Shown here: positions 6,767-15,009 of the stretch, one piece after another
Position numbering within the stretch: the stretch's first letter is position 1
Layout of the letters: each line of letters begins with the position of its first letter
Source of the DNA: Thiomargarita sp.
GTDB taxonomy: Bacteria > Pseudomonadota > Gammaproteobacteria > Beggiatoales > Beggiatoaceae
NCBI GenBank assembly: GCA_020721025.1
Contig: DYNO01000031.1
Coordinates: forward strand, 1-22,873
Length of the DNA stretch: 22,873 nt
Direction: 5' to 3'
The notes under the pieces: generated by a model
Seen by the model: the letters and a program-made list of their open reading frames with translations, nothing else
Told to the model about the DNA's origin: nothing
Database searches by the model: none
Translations under genes and position numbers: made by a program

Positions 6767-8035
6767 TTGTCAAAAGCCATCCAAGCGATTCGCGGAATGA
6801 ATGATATCTTGCCAATTCAAACTTCTCACTGGCAATATGTAGAAAAAGTGCTCAGTCGTATCTTAGAACGTTATGGTTATCAACAAATTCGATTGCCTAT
6901 TGTTGAAAAAACCGAACTTTTTGCCCGTTCCATTGGTGAAGTCACCGATATTGTCGAAAAAGAAATGTACACTTTTAGCGATAGAAACGGTGATAGCTTA
7001 ACTTTGCGTCCAGAAGGGACTGCCGGTTGTGTACGCGCAGGAATTGAACATGGTTTGTTTTACAACGAAATTCAACGTTTATGGTACATTGGCGCGATGT
7101 TTCGTCATGAACGTCCCCAACGCGGTCGCTATCGCCAATTTCATCAAATCGGTGCCGAAGTTTATGGACTCGCCGCTGCCGAGATTGACGCAGAGATAAT
7201 TTTGCTCACCGCGCGGTTTTGGCAAGAATTGGGGCTGAACGACCTAGAATTACATATTAACACGTTGGGCTCAAGTGCCGCACGCGCAACTTATCGTGAA
7301 CATTTAGTTACTTACTTCACTGAACATGCCGAGCAACTTGATGCGGACAGTCAACGGCGTTTACACACCAATCCATTGCGTATTTTAGACAGTAAAAATC
7401 CCACGATGCAGGAATTGATTCAACATGCCCCGCAATTATTGGAGTGTTTGGATGAAGAATCAACAACGCATTTTTCTAAACTACAACAATTACTTAATCA
7501 CGCCGGTGTCAAATTCATCATCAATCCTCGCTTAGTTCGCGGGCTGGATTATTACAATCGCACCGTATTTGAATGGGTGACAACCGAATTGGGCGCGCAG
7601 GGAACGGTGTGCGCGGGCGGACGTTATGACGGACTGGTCGAACAAATTGGTGGAAAATCAACGCCTGCCATTGGATTTGCGTTAGGTTTAGAACGGTTGG
7701 TTGCATTACTTGAACAGCGAAATGTTAGAATGCCCGACTTTGCTCCCCATGTTTATCTGGTGATGGTTGGGGAATTGGCAGGGTTGGAAGGATTGCGTTT
7801 AGCAGAAATGTTGCGTAACCAATTGTCTGAATTGAAATTAATCATGCACTGTGGCGGCGGTAGCTTCAAAAGCCAATTTAAACAAGCAGATAAAAGTGGA
7901 GCGCGTTTCGCATTGATTTTAGGAGAAAATGAGGTAGCCCAACAACAAGTGACTGTAAAATATTTGCGAGAAGAACGTCCTCAATTCACCGTGAATATAT
8001 CTGAATTAGTGACATGGTTGCAATCGGTCATCTGA
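6767..8035 (+). CDS. hisS: Histidyl-tRNA synthetase
   Basis: HisS charges tRNA-His in the cytoplasm. The 422 residues match the family (E. coli 424). The class II motifs are clear: motif 2 in GAMFRHERPQRGRYRQFHQ (109-127), the histidine-specific LVRGLDYYNRT (256-266), and motif 3 in AIGFALGLERL (301-311). The C-terminal part forms the anticodon-binding domain. The start is a TTG at 6767, chosen because SKAIQAIRGMNDILP aligns with the universal N-terminus and AGGGAG lies 9 bases upstream. It does not sit in the ispG-hisS-yfgM-bamB order seen in E. coli and appears to be transcribed alone. Confidence 0.97.
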   Translation: MSKAIQAIRGMNDILPIQTSHWQYVEKVLSRILERYGYQQIRLPIVEKTELFARSIGEVTDIVEKEMYTFSDRNGDSLTLRPEGTAGCVRAGIEHGLFYNEIQRLWYIGAMFRHERPQRGRYRQFHQIGAEVYGLAAAEIDAEIILLTARFWQELGLNDLELHINTLGSSAARATYREHLVTYFTEHAEQLDADSQRRLHTNPLRILDSKNPTMQELIQHAPQLLECLDEESTTHFSKLQQLLNHAGVKFIINPRLVRGLDYYNRTVFEWVTTELGAQGTVCAGGRYDGLVEQIGGKSTPAIGFALGLERLVALLEQRNVRMPDFAPHVYLVMVGELAGLEGLRLAEMLRNQLSELKLIMHCGGGSFKSQFKQADKSGARFALILGENEVAQQQVTVKYLREERPQFTVNISELVTWLQSVI

Positions 8036-8199
8036 TTGTGATTTGGCTTGATTTACCGTGAAAACGCCAAATTATCAACGAGGCTTGCTCGATATATTTT
8101 TCAAATCAGCGGGTTACTCGTCATCCATTCCAAATGATGATCAACTTTGTCGTTTCAGTTTGCTATCCGGTTTTTATTTAATTACAATGGTTTAATCAC

Positions 8200-10083
8200 A
8201 TGCACACTCCACAGAAAACAACCGCGCTTTCTATTTTGGGCGCATTGGGCATCGTTTATGGCGATATTGGCACCAGTCCACTCTATGCCTTACGAGAATG
8301 TTTTCATGCTGCACACGGTATCGCATTGAATATGGACAATATTTTGGGTTTACTGTCGCTCATTTTCTGGGCACTCACCTTGATTATTTCAATAGAATAT
8401 GTCTCATTTGTGATGCGTTTGGATAACAATGGTGAAGGCGGAATTTTAGCACTCACTGCCTTGGCATTACGTCGCGTGGCAAACAAACAACGACGTAAGT
8501 ATGTGATGTTTATCGGTATGATGGGCGCGGCTCTTTTTTACAGTGATGGCATGATTACCCCAGCGATTTCTGTGCTGAGTGCGGTTGAAGGCTTAAAAAT
8601 TGTCAATCCTATTCTCGCGGAATATACCATTCCGATTACTCTCAGTATCTTATTCGCGCTATTTCTGGTGCAAAAACGGGGAACTGCGAAGGTTGGTGCG
8701 TTATTTGGTCCCATCATGCTGGTTTGGTTTACGACATTGGGAATTACGGGAATTTTTTCCATTGTGCAACATCCCATCGTTTTAATGGCAGTGAATCCCA
8801 TGTATGCAGTACAATTTTTTGTGCAAAATCAATGGTTAGCGGTGATTACCCTAGGTTCAGTAGTTTTAGTAGTGACAGGAGGCGAAGCATTATATGCAGA
8901 TATGGGACATTTTGGCAAACAACCGATCCGTATCGCTTGGTTTTCTATCGTATTTCCCGGATTGATTTTAAATTATTTTGGACAGGGGGCTTTATTAATT
9001 TCCAACCCCGCTGCGATTGAAAACCCATTTTTCTTACTCGTTCCGCAATATGCCGTCATTCCAATGGTTGTGCTTGCCACCCTTGCCACCGTCATTGCCT
9101 CGCAAGCTGTGATTTCTGGTGTATTTTCACTCACCCGTCAAGCCGTGCAACTCGATTACTGCCCCCGTTTAACCATTGACCACACTTCTGAAGAAACTGA
9201 GGGACAAATTTATGTGCCTTGGATCAACTGGATGCTATTTATCTCAATTGTAGTATTAGTTTTAGTGTTTCACTCTTCCAGCAACCTTGCCGCCGCCTAC
9301 GGAATTGCAGTGACCGGTACGATGGTTATCACTTCTACCTTGGCATTCATTGCGTTATACAAATTTTGGGGCTGGGGAATATGGGTTGGAGGCTTTGTTG
9401 CCACTCTTTTCATCAGTATTGATATCAACTTTTTTGTCGCAAATTTGCTCAAAGTCCCTCAAGGCGGATGGTTACCTTTATTGATAGGCGCGTTGCTTTT
9501 TATCCTGATGTATTCATGGAGAACGGGGCGGGAAAATCTGGCAATTCGGATGCGCCATGAATCTTTTCCATTGGATTTATTTTTGGCAAGTTTGAACCTT
9601 TCCTCATCGGATGCCATTGTGCGAGTGTCGGGAACTGCGATTTTTATGACCAGCAATACCGAAGAAACGCCGTCCGCCTTGCTACATAATCTCAAGCATA
9701 ACAAAGTATTACATGAACGCATTGTGTTTATGACAATTCTCACGCAAGACATTCCCCACGTCAAAACGGCGGATCGGCTCAAGGTAGAAACGTTGGAAAA
9801 CAATGTTTACCGCATGATTGCCCATTATGGTTTTCGAGAAACGCCTGATGTTCCAGAAGTTTTAAAATTAGCACTACCATTTGGACTTGATTTCAACATG
9901 ATGGAAACGACCTTCTTTTTAAGTCGAGAAACCCTAACCTTGCGCTCCAAACAAGCACATCATCAATCGACATGGAAAGATGTACTGTTTATCAATATGT
10001 TACGCAATGCTCGCAGTGCCACAGACTTCTTCCGAATTCCCGGCAATCGAGTGATCGAATTGGGCAGACAAATTGATTTATAA
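8200..10083 (+). CDS. kup: Low-affinity potassium uptake protein Kup
   Basis: Kup is an inner-membrane K+/H+ symporter, important for potassium uptake at low pH or high osmolarity. The 627 residues match E. coli Kup (622). The N-terminus carries the family signature LGALGIVYGDIGTSPLYALRE (about 13-33). Around twelve hydrophobic helices follow, including the conserved GGEALYADMGHFG loop. A soluble C-terminal domain begins at about residue 440. The ATG at 8200 fits the family N-terminus, although no good ribosome site is visible before it. It is separated by 164 bp from hisS, where a 7-bp inverted repeat (ATTTGGC at 8041-8047, GCCAAAT at 8066-8072) may form a weak hairpin. Confidence 0.96.
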   Translation: MHTPQKTTALSILGALGIVYGDIGTSPLYALRECFHAAHGIALNMDNILGLLSLIFWALTLIISIEYVSFVMRLDNNGEGGILALTALALRRVANKQRRKYVMFIGMMGAALFYSDGMITPAISVLSAVEGLKIVNPILAEYTIPITLSILFALFLVQKRGTAKVGALFGPIMLVWFTTLGITGIFSIVQHPIVLMAVNPMYAVQFFVQNQWLAVITLGSVVLVVTGGEALYADMGHFGKQPIRIAWFSIVFPGLILNYFGQGALLISNPAAIENPFFLLVPQYAVIPMVVLATLATVIASQAVISGVFSLTRQAVQLDYCPRLTIDHTSEETEGQIYVPWINWMLFISIVVLVLVFHSSSNLAAAYGIAVTGTMVITSTLAFIALYKFWGWGIWVGGFVATLFISIDINFFVANLLKVPQGGWLPLLIGALLFILMYSWRTGRENLAIRMRHESFPLDLFLASLNLSSSDAIVRVSGTAIFMTSNTEETPSALLHNLKHNKVLHERIVFMTILTQDIPHVKTADRLKVETLENNVYRMIAHYGFRETPDVPEVLKLALPFGLDFNMMETTFFLSRETLTLRSKQAHHQSTWKDVLFINMLRNARSATDFFRIPGNRVIELGRQIDL

Positions 10084-10307
10084 CAAATAGAAGTGATTTG
10101 AAATCAAGCAGTGAGAACTTAAAAATTCTGATAAACTGTTTATCTTTTCAATTCCGAACCTACGGTGATTTGAACCCTCTTTTCCATCATCAAGCAAATG
10201 AGTATAACTGATTGTATTGCTGAAATAAAATGATGCGACCGATGGTTCAAATTGTCACCAATCATCTAACTCCCATTTCTATCATTTAGCAACAAAATCA
10301 TTTCATT

Positions 10308-10790
10308 ATGCGTATAAAAACCGGTTTGGGTCAAGACAGTCACCGTTTTACTCAAGATGCTGCGAGAAAACTCATTTTAGGAGGCGTGATCTTTGAAGAC
10401 GCGTCCCCCTTACTTGGCAACAGCGATGCGGACGTGGTGCTTCATGCGTTGACAAATGCGATTTCTGGCGTGACGGGCGTGAATATTTTGGGCGCGGTCA
10501 GTGACAAATTATGTTTAGAACAAGGAGTTACCGACAGTCGGGTGTATGTGCAAGAAGCGTTGCAGTTTTTGCGTGGTTGGAAAATTTGCCACGTTTCATT
10601 TAGTATTGAAGCCAAATTGCCGAAAATCAGCCCAAAAATCGCTGAAATGAAGTCAAGTATTGCGAATTTGCTCAATCTGACGCTCGATGATGTGGGGATT
10701 ACCGCGACCACCGGCGAGGGATTAACCGATTTTGGGCGCGGCGAAGGCATTCAAGTATTTTGTATTATCACTGCAATTTCTGACGAGTAA
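10308..10790 (+). CDS. ispF: 2-C-methyl-D-erythritol 2,4-cyclodiphosphate synthase, divergent form
   Basis: IspF closes CDP-ME-2-phosphate to the cyclodiphosphate in the MEP route to isoprenoids. The protein is 160 residues, the usual size. Metal ligands are visible as GQDSHRF (Asp10, His12) and SDADVVLHAL (His46), and TTGEGLTDFGRGEGI fits the CDP-binding end. The usual proteobacterial GDIGxxFPDTDP loop is missing. In its place is NILGAVSDKLCLEQGVTDSRVY, and EKLGFTGRGEG is replaced by EGLTDFGRGEG. The form resembles what I recall of chlamydial IspF more than E. coli IspF, suggesting an uncommon subfamily or horizontal acquisition. ispD, truD and surE, common neighbours in relatives, are absent. 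No ribosome site is obvious. Confidence 0.85.
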   Translation: MRIKTGLGQDSHRFTQDAARKLILGGVIFEDASPLLGNSDADVVLHALTNAISGVTGVNILGAVSDKLCLEQGVTDSRVYVQEALQFLRGWKICHVSFSIEAKLPKISPKIAEMKSSIANLLNLTLDDVGITATTGEGLTDFGRGEGIQVFCIITAISDE

Positions 10791-10941
10791 CGTTTGCAAT
10801 GTGTCAGCGTGACGTGGTTCAAATTACATTTAAATCAAATAATTAAATTATTATCCAATAAAACAACTGATTCCACATTACAATGCACCCTATTGTGATG
10901 CCAACCGATTGATCAATTTTACGATGCAACACCTTTCTTCA

Positions 10942-10950
10942 TGGTAGAAT
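10942..10950 (+). promoter_or_regulatory. Extended -10 promoter upstream of the PH-domain gene
   Basis: TGGTAGAAT has the TG extension and a good -10. It lies about 80 bases before the ATG at 11030. No matching -35 is visible. Nearly the same 9-mer occurs at 20031-20039. Confidence 0.4.
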
Positions 10951-11029
10951 GAGCAAATGGTTGCATTAAAAATTGCTAAAATGATTCAATCCATTACGGA
11001 TATATTTTAATCTAATAAATGAGGTCACT

Positions 11030-11491
11030 ATGGAAGAACGCGAACTGTATCGTAAGAGCCCGTCAATGTTCAGAAATCATCCGTTGCTCTACTTGTTAAA
11101 TCTGCTGGTAATTGGCGGAGGAATTGGACTGATTGTCACCAGCAATTTATGGATTGCCTTGATAGTCAGTGGCTTGGGAATTTTCTTTTGGCTCGGATGG
11201 TGGCTGAATATGCTCAGTATCACCTTGACAGTGACGGATAAACGCACGATTTTACGCAAGGGTATTTTGTCGAAATACACCAACGAAGTGTTTCATAGCA
11301 GTGTGCGTAATATCGAGATAAATCAAAGTATTACGCAGCGCATTTTTAGCGTTGGCGATATTTCAATCGCCAGTTCCTCCGGACAGCCCAATTTGGAAAT
11401 TGTGGTGCATGGTATTCCAGACCCAGAAACAGTGAAGCAACTGATTAATAAATATCTGATTTCCGGTACCACGAAGCCATCTGAGGATTAA
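11030..11491 (+). CDS. PH-domain (YdbS/DUF304-like) membrane protein
   Basis: 153 residues. A short charged start is followed by two hydrophobic helices (about 18-38 and 40-60), then a bacterial PH-like domain of the YdbS/DUF304 type (about 63-143) with LTVTDKRTILRKGILSK, the EVFHSSVRNIEINQSITQRIF stretch and GDISIASSSG. The domain faces the cytoplasm by analogy. Its ligand and role are unknown. GAGG lies 7 bases before the ATG. It is the single gene of its transcription unit as far as can be seen, with an extended -10 promoter upstream. Confidence 0.82.
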   Translation: MEERELYRKSPSMFRNHPLLYLLNLLVIGGGIGLIVTSNLWIALIVSGLGIFFWLGWWLNMLSITLTVTDKRTILRKGILSKYTNEVFHSSVRNIEINQSITQRIFSVGDISIASSSGQPNLEIVVHGIPDPETVKQLINKYLISGTTKPSED

Positions 11492-11644
11492 TCTGACTTG
11501 TAATTCAGTCTGCGATTTGATATTCCCAAGGATTTGGTATTGATAATCGCATGACTTATTTTGCAATGTTTATTTAACAGCCTGAAATATCATGCTTTTC
11601 AAAAGTTGTCTGAACTTTATCACGATTGAGGTTAGGATAAAATT

Positions 11645-12511
11645 ATGACAGTGACCGTAGCTGCAACTCAGATGGCGTGTGGTTGGGAGAGTGAAGCAAA
11701 TTTGGCGAATGCCGAGCGTTTAGTCCGTCAAGCCGCGCAACAGGGGGCGCAGATCATTTTGTTGCAGGAACTGTTTGAAACGCCTTATTTTTGTAAAGAC
11801 CTAGATGACAAATATTTCGATTGGGCAAGACCGGTGTATGGCAATGTGTTGTTGCAACATTTTTCCAGTTTGGCTGCTGAGTTGGAAGTGGTGTTACCGA
11901 TTAGTTTTTTTGAACGGGCGAATCAGGCATTTTTTAATTCTATTGCCATTTTCGATGCCGATGGGCAGCAACTGGGCATTTATCGCAAAAGTCATATTCC
12001 CGATGGCGCAGGTTATCAGGAAAAGTATTACTTTAGTCCGGGTGACACCGGCTTTCGAGTGTGGCAAACGCGTTATGCGAAAATTGGTGTGGGGATTTGT
12101 TGGGATCAGTGGTTTCCAGAAGCCGCACGAGTGATGGCGTTGCAAGGGGCGGAATTGTTGTTTTATCCCACAGCAATTGGGTCTGAACCGTTGGATGCGA
12201 CCTTGGATTCCAGCGGGCATTGGCAACGGGTCATGCAAGGACATGCGGCGGCGAATATCGTTCCCGTGATTGCGTCAAATCGCATTGGCACGGAAATTGG
12301 CGCGTCGTGTGAATTGACTTTTTATGGCTCGTCCTTTATTGCCGATGAAACGGGAAAAATGCGACAAACCGCAGGGCGCGCTGAGGAAGCGGTATTGATT
12401 GAAACGTTTGATTTAGAAGCGATTCGGGCATTGCGGGTGAATTGGGGCGTATTTCGAGATCGCCGTCCCAAACAATATTATCCCTTGTTGACGTTGGATG
12501 GAATGATGTAA
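11645..12511 (+). CDS. aguB: N-carbamoylputrescine amidase
   Basis: A 288-residue member of the nitrilase superfamily. It hydrolyses N-carbamoylputrescine to putrescine, CO2 and ammonia, the last step of the arginine-agmatine route to polyamines. The catalytic triad is visible: Glu42 (LLQELFETPYF), Lys115 (GIYRKSHIPDG) and Cys152 (GVGICWDQWFPEAAR). The PYFCKDLD and HIPDGAGYQEKYYFSPGDTGF segments are characteristic of the AguB subfamily rather than of beta-ureidopropionases or nitrilases in general. AGGATAA precedes the ATG. No agmatine deiminase (aguA) or speA is next to it, although in many genomes they are adjacent. Downstream is a repeat-rich region. Confidence 0.93.
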   Translation: MTVTVAATQMACGWESEANLANAERLVRQAAQQGAQIILLQELFETPYFCKDLDDKYFDWARPVYGNVLLQHFSSLAAELEVVLPISFFERANQAFFNSIAIFDADGQQLGIYRKSHIPDGAGYQEKYYFSPGDTGFRVWQTRYAKIGVGICWDQWFPEAARVMALQGAELLFYPTAIGSEPLDATLDSSGHWQRVMQGHAAANIVPVIASNRIGTEIGASCELTFYGSSFIADETGKMRQTAGRAEEAVLIETFDLEAIRALRVNWGVFRDRRPKQYYPLLTLDGMM

Positions 12512-12601
12512 CTTACTGATTTTTTTGGGTAAAAAGCGTTTTTTATCAAACCTGACAGGTTGAGATGAGCTCAAAATAAATGACGATGCGATAGATTTTA
12601 T
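12512..12601. other. Spacer with AACCTG palindrome after aguB
   Basis: A T-rich run (12520-12526) and an A5-GCG-T6 palindrome near 12531-12546 follow aguB and may help end transcription, but the stem is weak. AACCTGACAGGTT (12549-12561) is a 13-bp palindrome matching the one at 2995-3007 apart from its centre base. Confidence 0.3.
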
Positions 12602-12847
12602 TAAATAAAACAAAGAGTTACTCGTTCCAATGCTCCGCGTTGGAATGCAGTCCGGACGCTCCAGCGTCACGAGTGATGATTTTTAACTGATTGCTTTTTA
12701 TCATCTTGATGAAAAATTGCTCCTTGATTGACAATCAATAGAGGGATACAAATCGTTGAACTCATCAAATTTGAACCGGTGACGCGGAGCGTCTGGGCTG
12801 CATTCCAACGCGGAGCATTGGAACGAGGAACCGTTTGTTTTATTTGA
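12602..12847. repeat. Cloverleaf-like inverted-repeat element, copy 1 (complete)
   Basis: Two arms of about 65 nt pair with each other: 12602-12668 and 12781-12847, from AAATAAAACAAA outside to the GACGC hairpins inside. Each arm also folds on itself: TTCCAA/TTGGAA and GACGCT/AGCGTC hairpins lie inside an outer CTCGT/ACGAG pair. The interior (about 12685-12780) shares two blocks with copy 2: the segment starting ATTGCTTTTTATCAT and a 23-nt identical block at 12756-12778. Shared interior sequence shows this is one repeat family, not a chance hairpin. No coding capacity is credible. Confidence 0.8.
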
Positions 12848-12951
12848 AATTATTTCTCGTTATGACCGTGTTCGGTAAAATTTCGTTGTTTGAATTTGAG
12901 TTCTTGAATAACATTCGTTTTTACCTGTTTTTCATTAAGTCAATGGCTTTG

Positions 12952-12989
12952 ACGCAGAGCATCGGAACGAGGAACCGTTTGTTTTATTT
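12952..12989. repeat. Solo right end of the cloverleaf-like repeat
   Basis: GCAGAGCATCGGAACGAGG plus the flanking CGTTTGTTTTATTT repeats the right end of copy 1 (12811-12847) with few changes. No left arm is nearby, so this is a truncated copy. Confidence 0.65.
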
Positions 12990-13276
12990 AAAAAAATCTA
13001 TCGCATTTAGAGTTTGAAAAACAAGCACTTCCAAATTAAACTAGGGAACGCGCCTAAAATTGATAATGAGATGGATTTATTTAATCGGTAACTCGTGTAC
13101 AATTTGAAAGTTGAACTTTTGCGCGGCAAGCATTCCGTAACCGAATTTTTTGCTCGTTGTGGTATTTTTGTCACATCGTGCGACATGAAAACAACACTGC
13201 TATCAGATGGTTGTCGCGACAGTCGATGGATGATAATGATCAGAAAACTTTTCTCATGAAAACAGGGTAATATGTT
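12990..13276. other. Leader region of the chemotaxis cluster
   Basis: No gene is visible. A perfect 10-bp palindrome, TGTCGCGACA (13212-13221), lies 55 bases before the STAS gene and could be an operator. A GATAAT at 13232-13237 may be a -10 with TTGTCG at 13211-13216 as -35 (spacing 15, too short to be convincing). I found no clear sigma-28 flagellar promoter. Confidence 0.35.
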
Positions 13277-14050
13277 ATGAATTATTTACTTAATTTCGCC
13301 AATTTGCTGAAATTTCTTTTAACTTCCTATCCAAAACCCCATGCAGCCGTGCCTGCCAAAAATTTTGCAAAAGCACCGTTATTGGATAATTCGTTGATGT
13401 GGATGACTCAGCCCACAAATTCAGCCGCTGCGAGTGAAGAAATAGTGCAAAATCAAGCGGATAAGACAGCATTAACCGTGCCATCCTCCAGCGAGAGCCC
13501 ACCGGTAGAAACGGAACTTGCCGAATCATCGCCAATTGCACCCATAAATCAACCTGTTGATCCAGAATTTGCAGCGGCAGTGATAATTGATGAAAATAGT
13601 ATAAAATCTGTTGAAGTCGCTGAGATGACAACCCATGAAATCCTTGATACTCCTGCGTCAACAGTTCAAGAAAGTGAATCGGTCGCAGAGCTTGAAACGA
13701 AATCGGTTGAATTGGTTGAAGAAACGCCGGTCGTGATTGCAGCAACCCCTCCATTGCTTGATAATGAAGCAACTCCTAAACGTCCCTCCGGTTGGATCAC
13801 CGTGCATTTAAAACAGCAAGTGACTTTAGCCAATTTAAACGAGCTACAGATTGAACTGCAACAACTTTTAGGAAAACGAGTGCAATTATCTGGCTCCCAA
13901 GTGCAACGAGTCGATACCGCAGCATTACAGTTATTGTTGGCTTTTATGCACAGTTCCGATGTTTCTGTCTGTTGGATCGACCATTCGCCCGCGTTGCGTC
14001 AAGCAGCACAATTATTAGGGCTATCGACCCTGTTAAGTTTACCTGAGTAA
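13277..14050 (+). CDS. STAS-domain protein with long disordered N-terminus
   Basis: 257 residues. Residues 1-18 are hydrophobic-aromatic (MNYLLNFANLLKFLLTSY), about 40-165 are low-complexity, rich in Ser, Pro, Glu, Val and Ala and probably disordered, and about 167-257 form a STAS domain (GWITVHLKQQVTLANLNELQ, VQRVDTAALQLLLAFMH, AAQLLGLSTLLSLPE). In anti-anti-sigma proteins the D-S-A-G motif carries the phosphorylated Ser; here it is VDTAAL, with Thr at that place. The stop lies 16 bases before cheR, so it heads the cheR-cheD-cheB cluster and likely acts in chemosensory signalling, but its partner is unknown. AGGG lies about 10 bases before the ATG. Confidence 0.75.
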   Translation: MNYLLNFANLLKFLLTSYPKPHAAVPAKNFAKAPLLDNSLMWMTQPTNSAAASEEIVQNQADKTALTVPSSSESPPVETELAESSPIAPINQPVDPEFAAAVIIDENSIKSVEVAEMTTHEILDTPASTVQESESVAELETKSVELVEETPVVIAATPPLLDNEATPKRPSGWITVHLKQQVTLANLNELQIELQQLLGKRVQLSGSQVQRVDTAALQLLLAFMHSSDVSVCWIDHSPALRQAAQLLGLSTLLSLPE

Positions 14051-14066
14051 TTACTGCGCATAGTTT

Positions 14067-14897
14067 ATGGACAACGAGAGAGAATTTCGTTTTACCAAGC
14101 AAGATTTTGATTTATTACGTCGTTTGGTGAACGAGCAAACGGGAATTACGCTGTCTGATCACAAGCAAGAAATGCTTTACAGTCGGTTATCGCGGCGGTT
14201 GCGTGCCCTCAATTTGGATAGTTTCAGTAATTATTACCACTTGTTGAAGGAAGAAGGCGGCGAGGAATTGGTGCATTTTATCAACGCAGTGACTACGAAT
14301 TTAACGGCATTTTTTCGCGAACCGCATCATTTTAGCTTTTTGACACAACAGCTTTTTCCCAAATTGCGGGAAGAAAAACACGATACCAAACGGGTACGAA
14401 TTTGGTCGGCGGGATGTGCCAGCGGCGAAGAACCTTATTCCATTGCGATTGTAGTGAAGGAATTTTTTCCTCATGATTGGGATATTAAAATCTTAGCGAC
14501 AGATTTGGATTCTTCGATGATAGAACGTGGAGGACGGGGGGTTTACGAAGTCGAACGAGTGAGTGGGATTTCAGAGGAGCGGTTATCTCGTTGGTTTAGA
14601 AAAGGAAAGGGCGCGCAAACTGGGAAAGTACACATTTCGCCTGAACTACAGGAAATGGTGGTATTTAAACAGCTTAATTTAATGCGCCCTTGGCCGCTAC
14701 AGGGACCATTGGATATTATTTTTTGTCGCAATGTCGTGATTTACTTTGATAAAGAAACTCAACGGGTATTGTTCGACCGGTTTGCGAATTTATTGAAATT
14801 AGACGGTTTTTTATTCGTGGGACATTCGGAAAATTTGTTTCAGTTGACAACCCGATTTCAGTTACAGCAGCAAACGATTTATAAAAAAATTATCTAA
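14067..14897 (+). CDS. cheR: Chemotaxis protein methyltransferase CheR
   Basis: CheR transfers methyl groups from S-adenosylmethionine to glutamates of chemoreceptors and so sets adaptation. The 276 residues match the family. The helical N-terminal domain (about 1-85) has the EQTGITLSDHKQEMLYSRLSRRLR stretch. The SAM-binding core shows RIWSAGCASGEEPYS (111-125), KILATDLDSSMI (141-152) and FCRNVVIYFD (219-228). There is no C-terminal TPR or pentapeptide-binding extension beyond the usual beta-subdomain. It lies between the STAS gene and cheD. Confidence 0.95.
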   Translation: MDNEREFRFTKQDFDLLRRLVNEQTGITLSDHKQEMLYSRLSRRLRALNLDSFSNYYHLLKEEGGEELVHFINAVTTNLTAFFREPHHFSFLTQQLFPKLREEKHDTKRVRIWSAGCASGEEPYSIAIVVKEFFPHDWDIKILATDLDSSMIERGGRGVYEVERVSGISEERLSRWFRKGKGAQTGKVHISPELQEMVVFKQLNLMRPWPLQGPLDIIFCRNVVIYFDKETQRVLFDRFANLLKLDGFLFVGHSENLFQLTTRFQLQQQTIYKKII

Positions 14898-15009
14898 TGT
14901 CTTGAATTAATTAAGAATCAATTATTAAGCACGCTAAAACAAAGGATAAAAACCGCTTAATTTTTCATTCTTGATTCGTAATTTGTTATCAAACCCAGAC
15001 GATTGCTTG

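Noticed and set aside
10130..10148. Terminator after kup (GATAAAC-T-GTTTATC then TTTT)
   Set aside because: The palindrome has a 1-base centre, so the real stem is about 5 AT-rich pairs, too weak to call.
12413..12670. Minus-strand frame starting MTLERPDCIPTRSIGTS, and a similar plus-strand frame at 17753-17947
   Set aside because: They translate the palindromic repeat arms. The similarity between them comes from the DNA repeat, not from a protein family, and the first overlaps aguB.
12602..12847. CRISPR array
   Set aside because: The repeats are inverted and unequal, without regular direct repeats or spacers.
12835..13017. 60-residue plus-strand frame in the repeat region
   Set aside because: It begins in the right end of repeat copy 1 and runs through the solo right end. 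Low-complexity composition and no ribosome site.
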